Positions 1 to 17,377 of a stretch of 64,000 nt of DNA are shown one piece after another. The stretch comes from JAOUJD01 sp963811265 (GTDB lineage: Bacteria > Pseudomonadota > Gammaproteobacteria > Burkholderiales > Burkholderiaceae_F). Position 1 is the stretch's first letter. Every line of letters begins with the position of its first letter. The position numbers were made by a program, and so were the translations under genes. Location: the NCBI GenBank assembly GCA_963811265.1, contig CAWEQS010000025.1, forward strand, positions 1 through 64,000, in the 5' to 3' direction. Under the pieces are notes generated by a model. The model did not search any database and was not told where the DNA came from. It was given only the letters and a program-made list of their open reading frames with translations.

Positions 1-2166
<2,166 letters not shown>

Positions 2167-2215
2167 TCGGAAGACCACGCGAGCCATTGACGCCTAGGAT
2201 CACAGAGGAGCACGC

Positions 2216-6454
<4,239 letters not shown>

Positions 6455-6470
6455 CCCTGCCCTGGCTGGC

Positions 6471-6503
6471 AAAAGGGGCCCGCCTGCGGCGGGCCCTTTT
6501 CTT
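6471..6503 (+). terminator. Rho-independent terminator after rpoC
   Basis: A perfect hairpin with arms AAAAGGGGCCCGCC and GGCGGGCCCTTTT around a short TGC... loop starts 16 bp after the rpoC stop. The 3' arm ends in TTTTCTTG, giving the U-rich tail. It separates the rpoBC transcript from the str operon promoter that follows. Confidence 0.9.
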
Positions 6504-6549
6504 GCCCGGTCACGCTGGCCCGGCAGAGGGCTCGCTCGAGAGGGGCGCC

Positions 6550-6579
6550 TTGACACCCCGCGCCCTCGCTGGCGATAAT
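6550..6579 (+). promoter_or_regulatory. Sigma-70-type promoter of the str operon (rpsL-rpsG-fusA-tuf)
   Basis: A perfect -35 hexamer TTGACA (6550-6555) and a -10 GATAAT (6574-6579) are separated by 18 bp. They lie just after the rpoC terminator and about 235 bp upstream of rpsL. This is among the best promoter matches in the window and suits a highly expressed ribosomal operon. Confidence 0.8.
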
Positions 6580-6585
6580 AGTGAG

Positions 6586-6813
6586 CTTTTCGGCGCCCGC
6601 CCGGGCGCTGCGTTCTTTGCCCGCCGTGGCGGCCTGCATTGCCGGCGCCGACGGTCGAGTCCAGGTCGCAGCTTCCCGCGTGCGTCAGGCGAAAGCCGGG
6701 GCAAACGCGCCGGAAACCTGCAGCACGACGTACCCCAGCAGCCAGCAGTTTCAGATTCGGACCCGCGAGTCGCGTGACTCGCGTTTGCAACAACGGACCA
6801 CAGAAGCGGACCT
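6586..6813 (+). promoter_or_regulatory. Long structured 5' leader of the str operon
   Basis: About 228 nt would lie between the predicted start of transcription and rpsL, with no convincing gene. It holds one hairpin directly at the 5' end (6593-6608, arms GCGCCCG/CGGGCGC) and a perfect 8-bp hairpin with a GCGT loop (6764-6783, arms CGCGAGTC/GACTCGCG) 30 nt before the rpsL ATG. The second could influence rpsL translation. In E. coli, str operon autoregulation by S7 acts between rpsL and rpsG, so a role for this leader is only an inference. Confidence 0.4.
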
Positions 6814-7188
6814 ATGCCGACCATCAATCAACTCGTGCGCAAGCCGCGCGAGATCGAACCCGTCAAGAGCAAGAGCCCGGCGCTGAAGAACAGCCCGCAG
6901 AAGCGCGGTGTCTGCACGCGCGTCTACACCACGACGCCGAAGAAGCCCAACTCCGCGCTCCGCAAGGTCGCCAAGGTGCGCCTCACGAACGGGTTCGAGG
7001 TGATCTCCTACATCGGCGGCGAGGGCCACAACCTGCAGGAGCACTCGGTGGTGCTGATCCGCGGCGGCCGCGTGAAGGACCTGCCGGGCGTGCGCTACCA
7101 CATCGTGCGCGGCTCGCTCGACACGCAGGGCGTCAAGGACCGCAAGCAGAGCCGCTCCAAGTACGGCGCGAAGCGCCCGAAGGCCTGA
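6814..7188 (+). CDS. rpsL: 30S ribosomal protein S12
   Basis: S12 lies at the decoding centre of the small subunit. It has 124 residues, the expected length. The conserved TTTPKKPNSALRKV and GRVKDLPGVRYH segments are intact, with lysines at the two positions where substitutions give streptomycin resistance in other bacteria, so the sequence looks like the sensitive form. It is the first gene of the str operon. Confidence 0.98.
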   Translation: MPTINQLVRKPREIEPVKSKSPALKNSPQKRGVCTRVYTTTPKKPNSALRKVAKVRLTNGFEVISYIGGEGHNLQEHSVVLIRGGRVKDLPGVRYHIVRGSLDTQGVKDRKQSRSKYGAKRPKA

Positions 7189-7197
7189 CCGGATTCC

Positions 7198-7225
7198 CGG
7201 CCGCGTGCCTTGCGCACGCCGGCCG
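7198..7225 (+). promoter_or_regulatory. Stem-loop between rpsL and rpsG (candidate S7 regulatory site)
   Basis: An 11-bp stem (CGGCCG plus CGTGC pairing with GCACG plus CGGCCG, one bulged C, loop CTTGC) begins 10 bp after the rpsL stop in the 140-bp rpsL-rpsG gap. In E. coli S7 represses its own synthesis by binding the rpsL-rpsG intergenic RNA. The location suggests a comparable element here, but no sequence-level match to the E. coli site was checked. Confidence 0.4.
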
Positions 7226-7328
7226 AGTAAGTCGCGGCCCGTCACCATGGGGCTGCATCCCGCGGGCGCGGTTTCATCGGAAGAGATGCGACGCGACCGC
7301 CAACGACTGAAGACTCAAGAGGTGTGAA

Positions 7329-7799
7329 ATGCCACGTCGTCGTGAAGTACCGAAGCGCGAAATCCTCCCGGATCCCAAGTTCGGTTCGCAGGATGTCACC
7401 AAGTTCGTCAACGTGATCATGCTCGACGGCAAGAAAGCGGTCGCCGAGCGGATCGTCTACGGTGCGCTGACGCAGATCGAAACCAAGGCAGGCAAGAACG
7501 CGCTGGAAGTGTTCTCGGCGGCGCTGTCGAACGTGAAGCCGATGGTCGAGGTCAAGAGCCGCCGTGTCGGCGGTGCGAACTACCAGGTCCCGGTCGAGGT
7601 CCGCCCGGTGCGCCGCATGGCGCTGGCGATGCGCTGGCTGCGCGAGGCGGCCAAGAAGCGCAGCGAGAAGTCCATGCCGCTGCGACTGGCCGGCGAATTG
7701 ATGGAAGCCGCGGAAGGCCGCGGAGGCGCGATGAAGAAGCGCGAGGAAGTGCACCGCATGGCCGAGGCCAACAAGGCCTTCGCGCACTTCAGCTTCTAA
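7329..7799 (+). CDS. rpsG: 30S ribosomal protein S7
   Basis: S7 organises the 3' major domain of 16S rRNA and contacts E-site tRNA. It has 156 residues, the usual size. MPRRREVPKREILPDPKFGS at the start and the RRVGGANYQVPVEV segment are typical. The ATG follows an AAGAGGTGTG ribosome-binding region. A 25-bp GC-rich stem-loop (7810-7834) follows the stop and may protect or process the mRNA before fusA. Confidence 0.98.
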   Translation: MPRRREVPKREILPDPKFGSQDVTKFVNVIMLDGKKAVAERIVYGALTQIETKAGKNALEVFSAALSNVKPMVEVKSRRVGGANYQVPVEVRPVRRMALAMRWLREAAKKRSEKSMPLRLAGELMEAAEGRGGAMKKREEVHRMAEANKAFAHFSF

Positions 7800-7809
7800 C
7801 TCGGAATAA

Positions 7810-7834
7810 GCCGGCCCGCCTGCGGCGGTCCGGC
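7810..7834 (+). other. Intergenic stem-loop between rpsG and fusA
   Basis: Arms GCCGGCCCGCC and GGCGGTCCGGC pair over 11 positions with one mismatch around a TGC loop. There is no T run after it, so it is unlikely to terminate. It may stabilise or mark processing of the str mRNA. Confidence 0.5.
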
Positions 7835-7860
7835 ACACGGGTCAGTTTCAAGGCGGCACC

Positions 7861-9966
<2,106 letters not shown>

Positions 9967-10005
9967 ACCAGGAATACATCAACAACCGTTCTTTGAGGGA
10001 CAGAA

Positions 10006-11196
<1,191 letters not shown>

Positions 11197-11221
11197 GTCG
11201 GACCGCGCAACGCGTTGAACC

Positions 11222-11246
11222 GGGGCCGGTCGGCATGGCCGGCCTC
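11222..11246 (+). other. Intergenic stem-loop between tuf and rpsJ
   Basis: A GC-rich stem (GGCCGG pairing with CCGGCC, extended by one wobble and one G-C pair) encloses a nine-base loop 25 bp after the tuf stop. It is followed by TCGCTCTTTG rather than a clean T run. It could be a weak attenuator or a processing site before rpsJ. Confidence 0.4.
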
Positions 11247-11269
11247 TCGCTCTTTGAAAAGGATTGGAA

Positions 11270-11581
11270 ATGCAAAGCCAACGTATTCGCATCCGCCTCA
11301 AGGCGTTTGACTACAAGCTGATCGACCAGTCGGCCCTCGAGATCGTGGACACCGCCAAGCGCACCGGCGCCGTCGTCCGGGGTCCGGTGCCGCTGCCGAC
11401 CCGCATCCAGCGCTTCGACATCCTGCGTTCGCCGCACGTCAACAAGACGTCGCGCGACCAGCTCGAGATGCGCACGCACCAGCGCCTCATGGACATCATC
11501 GACCCGACCGACAAGACGGTCGACGCGCTGATGAAGCTCGACCTGCCGGCCGGCGTGGACGTCGAGATCAAGGTGCAGTAG
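11270..11581 (+). CDS. rpsJ: 30S ribosomal protein S10
   Basis: S10 is a small-subunit protein that also acts as NusE in transcription antitermination. With the ATG at 11270 it has 103 residues, the family length, beginning MQSQRIRIRLKAFDYKL. An in-frame TTG two codons upstream is less likely because the AAAAGGA ribosome-binding site is spaced for the ATG. Confidence 0.97.
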   Translation: MQSQRIRIRLKAFDYKLIDQSALEIVDTAKRTGAVVRGPVPLPTRIQRFDILRSPHVNKTSRDQLEMRTHQRLMDIIDPTDKTVDALMKLDLPAGVDVEIKVQ

Positions 11582-11605
11582 GGATGTGACGCCGGCGGGC
11601 TCCGC

Positions 11606-11635
11606 TTGCCGGCAAGTAGCCGACTGGGCTACAAT
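11606..11635 (+). promoter_or_regulatory. Promoter between rpsJ and rplC
   Basis: TTGCCG (11606-11611) and TACAAT (11630-11635) are separated by 18 bp. Transcription would start near 11642 and run about 118 nt before rplC. This splits the classical S10 operon after its first gene, or adds an internal promoter. Confidence 0.65.
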
Positions 11636-11647
11636 TTCAGGCTTTCC

Positions 11648-11669
11648 GTAATCCGCCCCGGTGGATTAC
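11648..11669 (+). promoter_or_regulatory. Hairpin at the 5' end of the rplC leader
   Basis: GTAATCCGCC and GGTGGATTAC pair almost perfectly (one G-U) only about six bases after the predicted transcription start. It could protect the 5' end or take part in feedback by L4, which controls the S10 operon leader in E. coli. The regulatory role is inference. Confidence 0.45.
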
Positions 11670-11759
11670 AGCTCACGAGCAGGCAAACAGGCACCGGACG
11701 TCCGCGTCCGAGTGTCCAAACAGGGTCCCGGCCAATTGAAGTCGGGGATGGAGAAAAGA

Positions 11760-12428
11760 ATGAGCGACACCCGCTCGGCCCTTGGTTTGTTGGGCCGCAA
11801 AGTCGGCATGACGCGTATCTTCACCGATGACGGCGAGTCCGTTCCGGTCACGGTGCTCGACGTGTCGAACAACCGTGTCACCCAGGTGAAAGCCGCAGAC
11901 ACCGACGGCTACAGCGCCGTGCAGGTCGCCTACGGCAGCCGCAAGCCTTCCCGCGTTGCCAAGCCGATCGCCGGCCATTACAGCAAGGCCGGCGTCGAAG
12001 CGGGCTCCGTGCTCAGGGAATTCCGCATCGACGCCGCCAAGGCGGGCGAGCTGAAGCCCGGTGCGGCCATCGGCGCGGACTTCTTCGCCGTCGGCCAGAA
12101 GGTCGACGTCACCGGCGTGACGATCGGCAAGGGTTTCGCCGGCGCGATCAAGCGTCACCACTTCTCGTCGAACCGCGCAACGCACGGCAACTCCGTGTCG
12201 ACCAACGCGCCGGGCTCGATCGGCAACCGCCAGGATCCGGGCCGTGTGTTCCCCGGCAAGCGGATGGCGGGCCATCTGGGCGACGAGCAGCGCACGACGC
12301 AGAACCTGGTCGTGGCCCGTGTCGACATCGAGCGCGGGCTGCTGCTCGTGCGCGGTGCGGTTCCGGGTTCGGCTGGAGGAAACGTCGTCGTTCGCCCGGC
12401 CGTCAAGGCCAAGGCGGCGAAGGCATAA
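11760..12428 (+). CDS. rplC: 50S ribosomal protein L3
   Basis: L3 is an early assembly protein near the peptidyl-transferase centre. I chose the ATG at 11760 (MSDTRSALGLLGRKVGMTR) because it follows a GGAGAAAAG ribosome-binding site and gives 222 residues, close to the 209-219 usual in proteobacteria. The frame is open 33 codons further upstream, including an ATG at 11748, but that stretch covers the leader and does not resemble L3. The central HGNSVSTNAPGSIG segment contains the Gln-region loop characteristic of L3. Confidence 0.96.
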   Translation: MSDTRSALGLLGRKVGMTRIFTDDGESVPVTVLDVSNNRVTQVKAADTDGYSAVQVAYGSRKPSRVAKPIAGHYSKAGVEAGSVLREFRIDAAKAGELKPGAAIGADFFAVGQKVDVTGVTIGKGFAGAIKRHHFSSNRATHGNSVSTNAPGSIGNRQDPGRVFPGKRMAGHLGDEQRTTQNLVVARVDIERGLLLVRGAVPGSAGGNVVVRPAVKAKAAKA

Positions 12429-12437
12429 GGGGGCGCA

Positions 12438-13058
12438 ATGGAACTGAAACTGTTGAACGCCCAGGGCCAGGCCGACGGCACGACGCCGGCGCCGGAGACG
12501 CTCTTCGGCCGCGAGTACAACGAGGCGCTCGTGCACCAGATCGTGGTGGCCTACCAGGCCAACGCGCGTCAGGGCACGCGGGCGCAGAAGGACCGGACGA
12601 CGGTCAAGCACTCGACCCGCAAGCCGTGGCGCCAGAAGGGCACCGGCCGCGCGCGCGCCGGCATGTCGTCGAGCCCGATCTGGCGCGGGGGCGGCCGCAC
12701 GTTCCCGAACTCGCCGGACGAGAACTTCACCCAGAAGGTGAACAAGAAGATGTACCGGGCGGGCATGGCCTCGATCCTGTCGCGGCTCGCGCGCGATGGC
12801 CGCATCGCGGTCGTCGACGGATGGTCGGTCGACTCTCCCAAGACCAAGCCGCTGGCGGAGAAGCTGAAGGCGATGGGGCTCGAGTCCGTCCTGATCATCA
12901 CCGAGGCCGTGGACGAGAACCTGTACCTCGCGTCGCGCAACCTGAAGAACGTCATGGTGGTCGAGCCGCGCTACGCGGACCCGCTGTCGCTGATCCACTA
13001 CAAGAACGTCGTGGTCACGAAGCCGGCGATCGCCAAGCTCGAGGAGATGTGGGGATGA
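12438..13058 (+). CDS. rplD: 50S ribosomal protein L4
   Basis: L4 lines the exit tunnel and, in E. coli, represses its own operon. It has 206 residues, as expected, with the basic internal segment KPWRQKGTGRARAG that forms the tunnel loop. Its TGA stop overlaps the ATG of rplW in an ATGA junction. Confidence 0.97.
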   Translation: MELKLLNAQGQADGTTPAPETLFGREYNEALVHQIVVAYQANARQGTRAQKDRTTVKHSTRKPWRQKGTGRARAGMSSSPIWRGGGRTFPNSPDENFTQKVNKKMYRAGMASILSRLARDGRIAVVDGWSVDSPKTKPLAEKLKAMGLESVLIITEAVDENLYLASRNLKNVMVVEPRYADPLSLIHYKNVVVTKPAIAKLEEMWG

Positions 13059-13354
13059 GCCAGGACCGTCTTTACAGCGTGCTGCTCGCGCCCATCGTCT
13101 CCGAGAAGAGCACGATGATCGGCGAGAAGAACGAACAGGTCGCGTTCCGCGTCAAGCACGACGCGACCAAACCGGAAGTCAAGGCCGCGGTCGAGCTGCT
13201 CTTCAAGGTGCAGGTCGAATCCGTGCAGATCCTGAACACCAAGGGCAAGACGAAGCGCTTCGGCCGATTCGAGGGCCGTCGCGGCAACGTGCGCAAGGCG
13301 TACGTGTCGCTCAAGCCGGGTCAGGAAATCAACTTCGCGCAAGAGGTGAAGTAA
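13055..13354 (+). CDS. rplW: 50S ribosomal protein L23
   Basis: L23 sits at the tunnel exit and docks trigger factor and SRP. Starting at the ATG that overlaps the rplD stop, it has 99 residues (MSQDRLYSVLLAPIVSEKS), the expected size. The GRRGNVRKAYV segment near the end is typical. Its stop abuts the rplB ATG with no gap, implying translational coupling. Confidence 0.97.
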   Translation: MSQDRLYSVLLAPIVSEKSTMIGEKNEQVAFRVKHDATKPEVKAAVELLFKVQVESVQILNTKGKTKRFGRFEGRRGNVRKAYVSLKPGQEINFAQEVK

Positions 13355-14182
13355 ATGGCGCTGGTGAAAGTCAAACCGACGTCTGCCGGCCGGCGTGGAG
13401 TCGTCAAGGTCGTCAACGCCAACCTGCACAAGGGCAGGCCGCTCGCGTCGCTGACCGAGAAGCAGATCCGCGGGTCGGGGCGCAACAACCACGGCCGCAT
13501 CACGATGCGGCACAAGGGCGGCGGCCACAAGCAGGCCTATCGAGTGATCGACTTCAAGCGCAACAAGGACGGCATCGCCGCCAAGGTCGAGCGCCTGGAG
13601 TACGACCCGAACCGGTCCGCGCACATCGCGCTGCTGTGCTACGCCGACGGCGAGCGCCGCTACATCATCGCGTCCAAGGGCCTGACGGTCGGCGCGCAGC
13701 TGATGAGCGGGAACGAGGCGCCTATCCGCGTCGGCAACACGCTGCCCCTGCGCAACATTCCGGTGGGCACGACGGTCCATTGCGTCGAGATGCTGCCGGG
13801 CAAGGGCGCGCAGCTCGCGCGGTCGGCGGGCGCGTCCGTCCAGTTGCTGGCGCGCGAGGGCAGCTACGCGCAGCTCCGGCTGCGTTCCGGCGAGATCCGC
13901 CGCGTGCTGATCGATTGCCGCGCCACCATCGGCGAAGTCGGCAACGAGGAGAACAACCTGCGCCAGATCGGCAAGGCGGGCGCGATGCGCTGGCGCGGCG
14001 TGCGTCCGACGGTGCGCGGCGTGGCGATGAACCCGGTCGATCACCCGCACGGCGGTGGCGAGGGTCGCACTGGCACCAAGCGCGACCCGGTCAGCCCGTG
14101 GGGCACGCTCACCAAGGGCTATCGCACGCGCAACAACAAGCGGACTGACACGATGATCGTGCAGCGCCGGAAACGGAAGTAA
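13355..14182 (+). CDS. rplB: 50S ribosomal protein L2
   Basis: L2 is needed for subunit association and peptidyl-transferase activity. It has 275 residues, a normal length. The NPVDHPHGGGEGRTG segment near the C-terminus holds the conserved histidine. The ATG immediately follows the rplW stop codon. Confidence 0.98.
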   Translation: MALVKVKPTSAGRRGVVKVVNANLHKGRPLASLTEKQIRGSGRNNHGRITMRHKGGGHKQAYRVIDFKRNKDGIAAKVERLEYDPNRSAHIALLCYADGERRYIIASKGLTVGAQLMSGNEAPIRVGNTLPLRNIPVGTTVHCVEMLPGKGAQLARSAGASVQLLAREGSYAQLRLRSGEIRRVLIDCRATIGEVGNEENNLRQIGKAGAMRWRGVRPTVRGVAMNPVDHPHGGGEGRTGTKRDPVSPWGTLTKGYRTRNNKRTDTMIVQRRKRK

Positions 14183-14192
14183 GGGGGCCTGA

Positions 14193-14477
14193 ATGTCTCG
14201 TTCACTGAAGAAGGGCCCGTTCGTCGACGGCCACCTGCAGAAGAAAATCGAAACCGCACAGGCGACCCGCGACAAGAAGCCGATCAAGACCTGGTCCCGT
14301 CGCTCGACCATCCTGCCGGAGTTCATCGGCCTGACGATCGCCGTCCACAACGGCAAGCAGCACGTGCCGGTGTACATCAACGAAAACATGGTCGGTCACA
14401 AGCTCGGCGAATTCGCGCTGACGCGGACCTTCAAGGGCCATGCGGCGGACAAGAAAACCGCCGTGTCCAAGAAGTAG
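14193..14477 (+). CDS. rpsS: 30S ribosomal protein S19
   Basis: S19 is in the head of the small subunit and pairs with S13. It has 94 residues and begins MSRSLKKGPFVDGHL, the family signature. An AAGGGGG ribosome-binding site precedes the ATG. Confidence 0.97.
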   Translation: MSRSLKKGPFVDGHLQKKIETAQATRDKKPIKTWSRRSTILPEFIGLTIAVHNGKQHVPVYINENMVGHKLGEFALTRTFKGHAADKKTAVSKK

Positions 14478-14487
14478 GGTGAGCACG

Positions 14488-14832
14488 ATGGAAACCACAG
14501 CAATCGTCAAGGGCGCGCGCCTGTCTCCCCAGAAGGGCCGCCTGGTCGCGGACCTGGTTCGCGGAAAGCCGGTCGACAAGGCGCTGAACATCCTGTCGTT
14601 CACGCAGAAGAAGGCGGCCGGACTGATCAAGAAGGCGCTCGAGTCCGCGATCGCGAACGCCGAGCACAACGACGGCGCCGACATCGACGAACTGCGTGTC
14701 ACGCGCATCTATGTCGAGAAGGGCCCGGTGCAGCGGCGCTTCGCCGCGCGCGCCAAGGGCCGCGGCACGCGGATCGAGAAGAAGAGCTGTCACATCTACG
14801 TGACGGTCGGCGACGCCAAACCGAGGAAATAG
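14488..14832 (+). CDS. rplV: 50S ribosomal protein L22
   Basis: L22 forms part of the exit tunnel wall. The ATG at 14488 gives 114 residues (METTAIVKGARLSPQKGRLV), close to the family's 110. A GTG three codons earlier is possible, but the GGGTGAG element is better spaced for the ATG. Confidence 0.95.
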   Translation: METTAIVKGARLSPQKGRLVADLVRGKPVDKALNILSFTQKKAAGLIKKALESAIANAEHNDGADIDELRVTRIYVEKGPVQRRFAARAKGRGTRIEKKSCHIYVTVGDAKPRK

Positions 14833-14838
14833 GCAACC

Positions 14839-15744
14839 ATGGGTCAAAAGATCAACCCCACCGGCTTCCGCCTGCCTGTCACGCGGAACTGGACCTCTCG
14901 CTGGTTCGCCACCGGTCCGGCGTTCCCCAGGATGCTGGGCGAGGACTTGAAGGTCCGCGAGTACCTGCGCAAGAAGCTGCGCAGCGCCTCCGTCGGCCGC
15001 ATCGTCATCGAGCGCCCCGCGAAGAACGCCCGCATCACGATCTACTCGGCGCGTCCGGGCGTCGTGATCGGCAAGAAGGGCGAGGACATCGAGACGCTGA
15101 AGGCCACGCTGCAGAAGATGCTCGGCGTGCCAGTGCACGTGAACATCGAGGAAATCCGCAAGCCGGAACTCGATGCGCAGCTGATCGCCGACTCGATCAC
15201 CCAGCAGCTCGAGAAGCGCATCATGTTCCGGCGCGCGATGAAACGCGCGATGCAGAACGCGATGCGTCTCGGCGCCCAGGGCATCAAGATCATGAGCGCC
15301 GGCCGCCTCAACGGCATCGAGATCGCGCGTACCGAGTGGTACCGCGAAGGCCGCGTGCCGCTGCACACGCTGCGCGCCGACATCGATTACGGCTTCTCGG
15401 AAGCCAAGACCACGTACGGCGTCATCGGCGTCAAGTGCTGGGTCTACAAGGGCGACAGGCTGGCCAGCGGAGCCGCCCCGGCCGCCACGGACTCGCCGGC
15501 GCCGGATCGCGAGGAGCGCCGTCCGCGTTCCGACCGCCCGAGCGGCGACCGCCGACCCCCGGCCAAGCGGCCGGCACGCAAGACGGCTGATACCAAGACG
15601 GCCGAGACCAAGACCGCCGAGGCGGCGCCTGCCGAGGCACCGAAGGACGCCGCTGCCAAGCCGGTCGTCAAGCGTGTGCGCAAGGTGGCGGCCAAGACCC
15701 CGGGTGACGCCAAGCCCGAGGGCGGCGCGAAAGACGGAGAGTAA
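14839..15744 (+). CDS. rpsC: 30S ribosomal protein S3 with long C-terminal tail
   Basis: S3 lies at the mRNA entry channel and has helicase-assisting basic residues. The first 210 residues match the family, including the KH-domain stretch RPGVVIGKKGEDIE. The protein is 301 residues long against about 233 in E. coli. The extra C-terminal part (about 211-301) is low-complexity, rich in Ala, Lys, Pro, Thr and Asp, with repeated TADTKTAETKTAE units. Such tails occur in several betaproteobacteria. No frameshift is needed to explain it. Confidence 0.97.
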   Translation: MGQKINPTGFRLPVTRNWTSRWFATGPAFPRMLGEDLKVREYLRKKLRSASVGRIVIERPAKNARITIYSARPGVVIGKKGEDIETLKATLQKMLGVPVHVNIEEIRKPELDAQLIADSITQQLEKRIMFRRAMKRAMQNAMRLGAQGIKIMSAGRLNGIEIARTEWYREGRVPLHTLRADIDYGFSEAKTTYGVIGVKCWVYKGDRLASGAAPAATDSPAPDREERRPRSDRPSGDRRPPAKRPARKTADTKTAETKTAEAAPAEAPKDAAAKPVVKRVRKVAAKTPGDAKPEGGAKDGE

Positions 15745-15746
15745 TC

Positions 15747-16163
15747 ATGCTGCAACCCGCTCGACGCAAGTACCGCAAGGAGCACAAGGGCCGTAACCGC
15801 GGCCTGGCCCTGCGCGGCGCCAACGTCTCGTTCGGCGAGTTCGGTCTGAAGGTGACCGAGCGTGGTCGCCTGACCGCCCGCCAGATCGAAGCGGCCCGCC
15901 GCGCGATCAGCCGCCACATCAAGCGCGGCGGCCGCGTGTGGATCCGCGTCTTCCCGGACAAGCCGATCTCCCAGAAGCCGGCCGAGGTCCGCATGGGCAA
16001 CGGCAAGGGCAACCCGGAGTACTGGGTGGCCGAGGTGCGGCCCGGCAACGTCGTCTACGAACTGGACGGTGTCAACGAAACCATGGCGCGGGAGGCTTTT
16101 GCGCTCGCCGCCGCCAAGCTGCCGCTGAAGACGACGTTCGTCGTCCGTCAGCTCGGCCAGTAA
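15747..16163 (+). CDS. rplP: 50S ribosomal protein L16
   Basis: L16 helps shape the A site of the large subunit. It has 138 residues, one more than usual, starting MLQPARRKYRKEHKGRN. The ATG lies two bases after the rpsC stop, so the two genes are translationally coupled. Confidence 0.97.
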   Translation: MLQPARRKYRKEHKGRNRGLALRGANVSFGEFGLKVTERGRLTARQIEAARRAISRHIKRGGRVWIRVFPDKPISQKPAEVRMGNGKGNPEYWVAEVRPGNVVYELDGVNETMAREAFALAAAKLPLKTTFVVRQLGQ

Positions 16164-16174
16164 GGAGAACGCGC

Positions 16175-16369
16175 ATGAACGCCAAGGAACTGCGCACCAA
16201 GGACGTCGCCGCCCTCGAAAAGGAGCTGCAGGAGCTGCAGAAGGCGCATTTCTCGCTGCGCATGCAGCACGCAACCCAGCAGCTGACGAACACCGGCCAG
16301 CTGCAGCGCACGCGCCGCGACATCGCGCGCGTCCGCACCGTCCTGAGTCAGAAGGTCGCCGCCAAATGA
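16175..16369 (+). CDS. rpmC: 50S ribosomal protein L29
   Basis: L29 is a small helical protein near the tunnel exit. The ATG at 16175 follows TAAGGAGAACGC, a strong ribosome-binding site, and gives 64 residues (MNAKELRTKDVAALEKEL), matching the family. Its TGA stop overlaps the rpsQ start (ATGA). Confidence 0.96.
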   Translation: MNAKELRTKDVAALEKELQELQKAHFSLRMQHATQQLTNTGQLQRTRRDIARVRTVLSQKVAAK

Positions 16370-16635
16370 ACGCCGAGAAGAAATCCCTGACGCGCACGCT
16401 GGTCGGCCGCGTCGTCAGCAACAAGATGGACAAGACGGTGACCGTGCTGGTCGAGCGCCGCGTCAAGCATCCGCTCTACGGCAAGTACATCGTCAAGTCG
16501 AACAAGTACCACGCGCATGACGAGACGAATGCGCTGAACGAGGGCGACATCGTCGAGATCGCCGAGTCGCGCCCGCTGTCCAGGACCAAGACCTGGGCGG
16601 TCACCCGCGTGGTCGAGACGGTGCAGACGATCTGA
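16366..16635 (+). CDS. rpsQ: 30S ribosomal protein S17
   Basis: S17 is an early 16S rRNA-binding protein with an OB fold. It has 89 residues, with the typical RTLVGRVVSNKMDKTVTV segment. It overlaps rpmC by four bases. It is the last gene before an unusually long gap ahead of rplN. Confidence 0.97.
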   Translation: MNAEKKSLTRTLVGRVVSNKMDKTVTVLVERRVKHPLYGKYIVKSNKYHAHDETNALNEGDIVEIAESRPLSRTKTWAVTRVVETVQTI

Positions 16636-16649
16636 GGCACTCCCGCAGG

Positions 16650-16679
16650 TTGCGGCGATGACGCGCTGCAGGATATACT
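16650..16679 (+). promoter_or_regulatory. Candidate promoter in the 364-bp rpsQ-rplN gap
   Basis: TTGCGG (16650-16655) and TATACT (16674-16679) are 18 bp apart, just after rpsQ. The rest of the gap (to 16999) holds no convincing gene: an open frame from 16856 is in phase with rplN but has no family similarity. It contains only a small hairpin (16833-16845, CCCGC/GCGGG) and GC-rich, purine-rich sequence. The gap suggests that the spc cluster is transcribed as its own unit with a leader of about 315 nt. Confidence 0.5.
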
Positions 16680-16999
16680 TGCGGGCTTCGCCGGTTCTGG
16701 TCTTCGGCTCCGGTTGAGTCTCGCCGGAACAGGGGTAGGGACAAGGCCGGCAAGGCGGTACGGAAGGCAGCAGAGAACACCAGGTTTCAGAGGTTAGGTT
16801 TGGTTTCCAGGGCAGGCAGGCGCCCCGGTCCACCCGCGATGCGGGACGGGCTCCGGTGAACGGGGTCAGGACGGAAGCGCCGCCGGCTCTCCAACCCGGA
16901 CGGGGCCAAGACTGCTCGTCGCGCAGTTCAGCAGCAGCGACGAAGCAAGTTGGTGAAGAAGTCAGCGGAAGTTATCGAGCAGTAGCCATTGGGGCAGCC

Positions 17000-17368
17000 A
17001 TGATCCAGATGCAGACGGTGCTGGACGTCGCCGACAACACCGGCGCGCGGTCAGTGATGTGTATCAAGGTGTTGGGCGGATCCAAGCGCCGCTATGCCGG
17101 CATTGGCGACGTCATCAAGGTGTCGGTCAAGGAAGCCGCGCCGCGCGGTCGCGTCAAGAAGGGCGAGGTCTACAACGCGGTCGTCGTCCGCACCGCCAAG
17201 GGCCTGCGCCGCGGCGATGGCTCGGCGATCAAGTTCGACGGCAACGCCGCCGTCCTGCTCAACGCAAAGCTGGAGCCGATCGGCACCCGCATCTTCGGAC
17301 CGGTCACGCGTGAACTGCGTACCGAGCGCTTCATGAAGATCGTGTCGCTGGCTCCCGAAGTGCTGTAA
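17000..17368 (+). CDS. rplN: 50S ribosomal protein L14
   Basis: L14 contacts 16S rRNA in an intersubunit bridge. The ATG at 17000 gives 122 residues (MIQMQTVLDVADNTGARSVM), exactly the family size. It begins the spc group after the long gap. Confidence 0.97.
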   Translation: MIQMQTVLDVADNTGARSVMCIKVLGGSKRRYAGIGDVIKVSVKEAAPRGRVKKGEVYNAVVVRTAKGLRRGDGSAIKFDGNAAVLLNAKLEPIGTRIFGPVTRELRTERFMKIVSLAPEVL

Positions 17369-17377
17369 GGAAACGCC

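Noticed and set aside
6581..6886. Open frame across the str leader into rpsL
   Set aside because: It overlaps rpsL in another frame, has no ribosome-binding site and shows no family similarity.
16856..16999. N-terminal extension of L14 through the rpsQ-rplN gap
   Set aside because: L14 is 122 residues in nearly all bacteria, and the extra 48 codons show no similarity to it.
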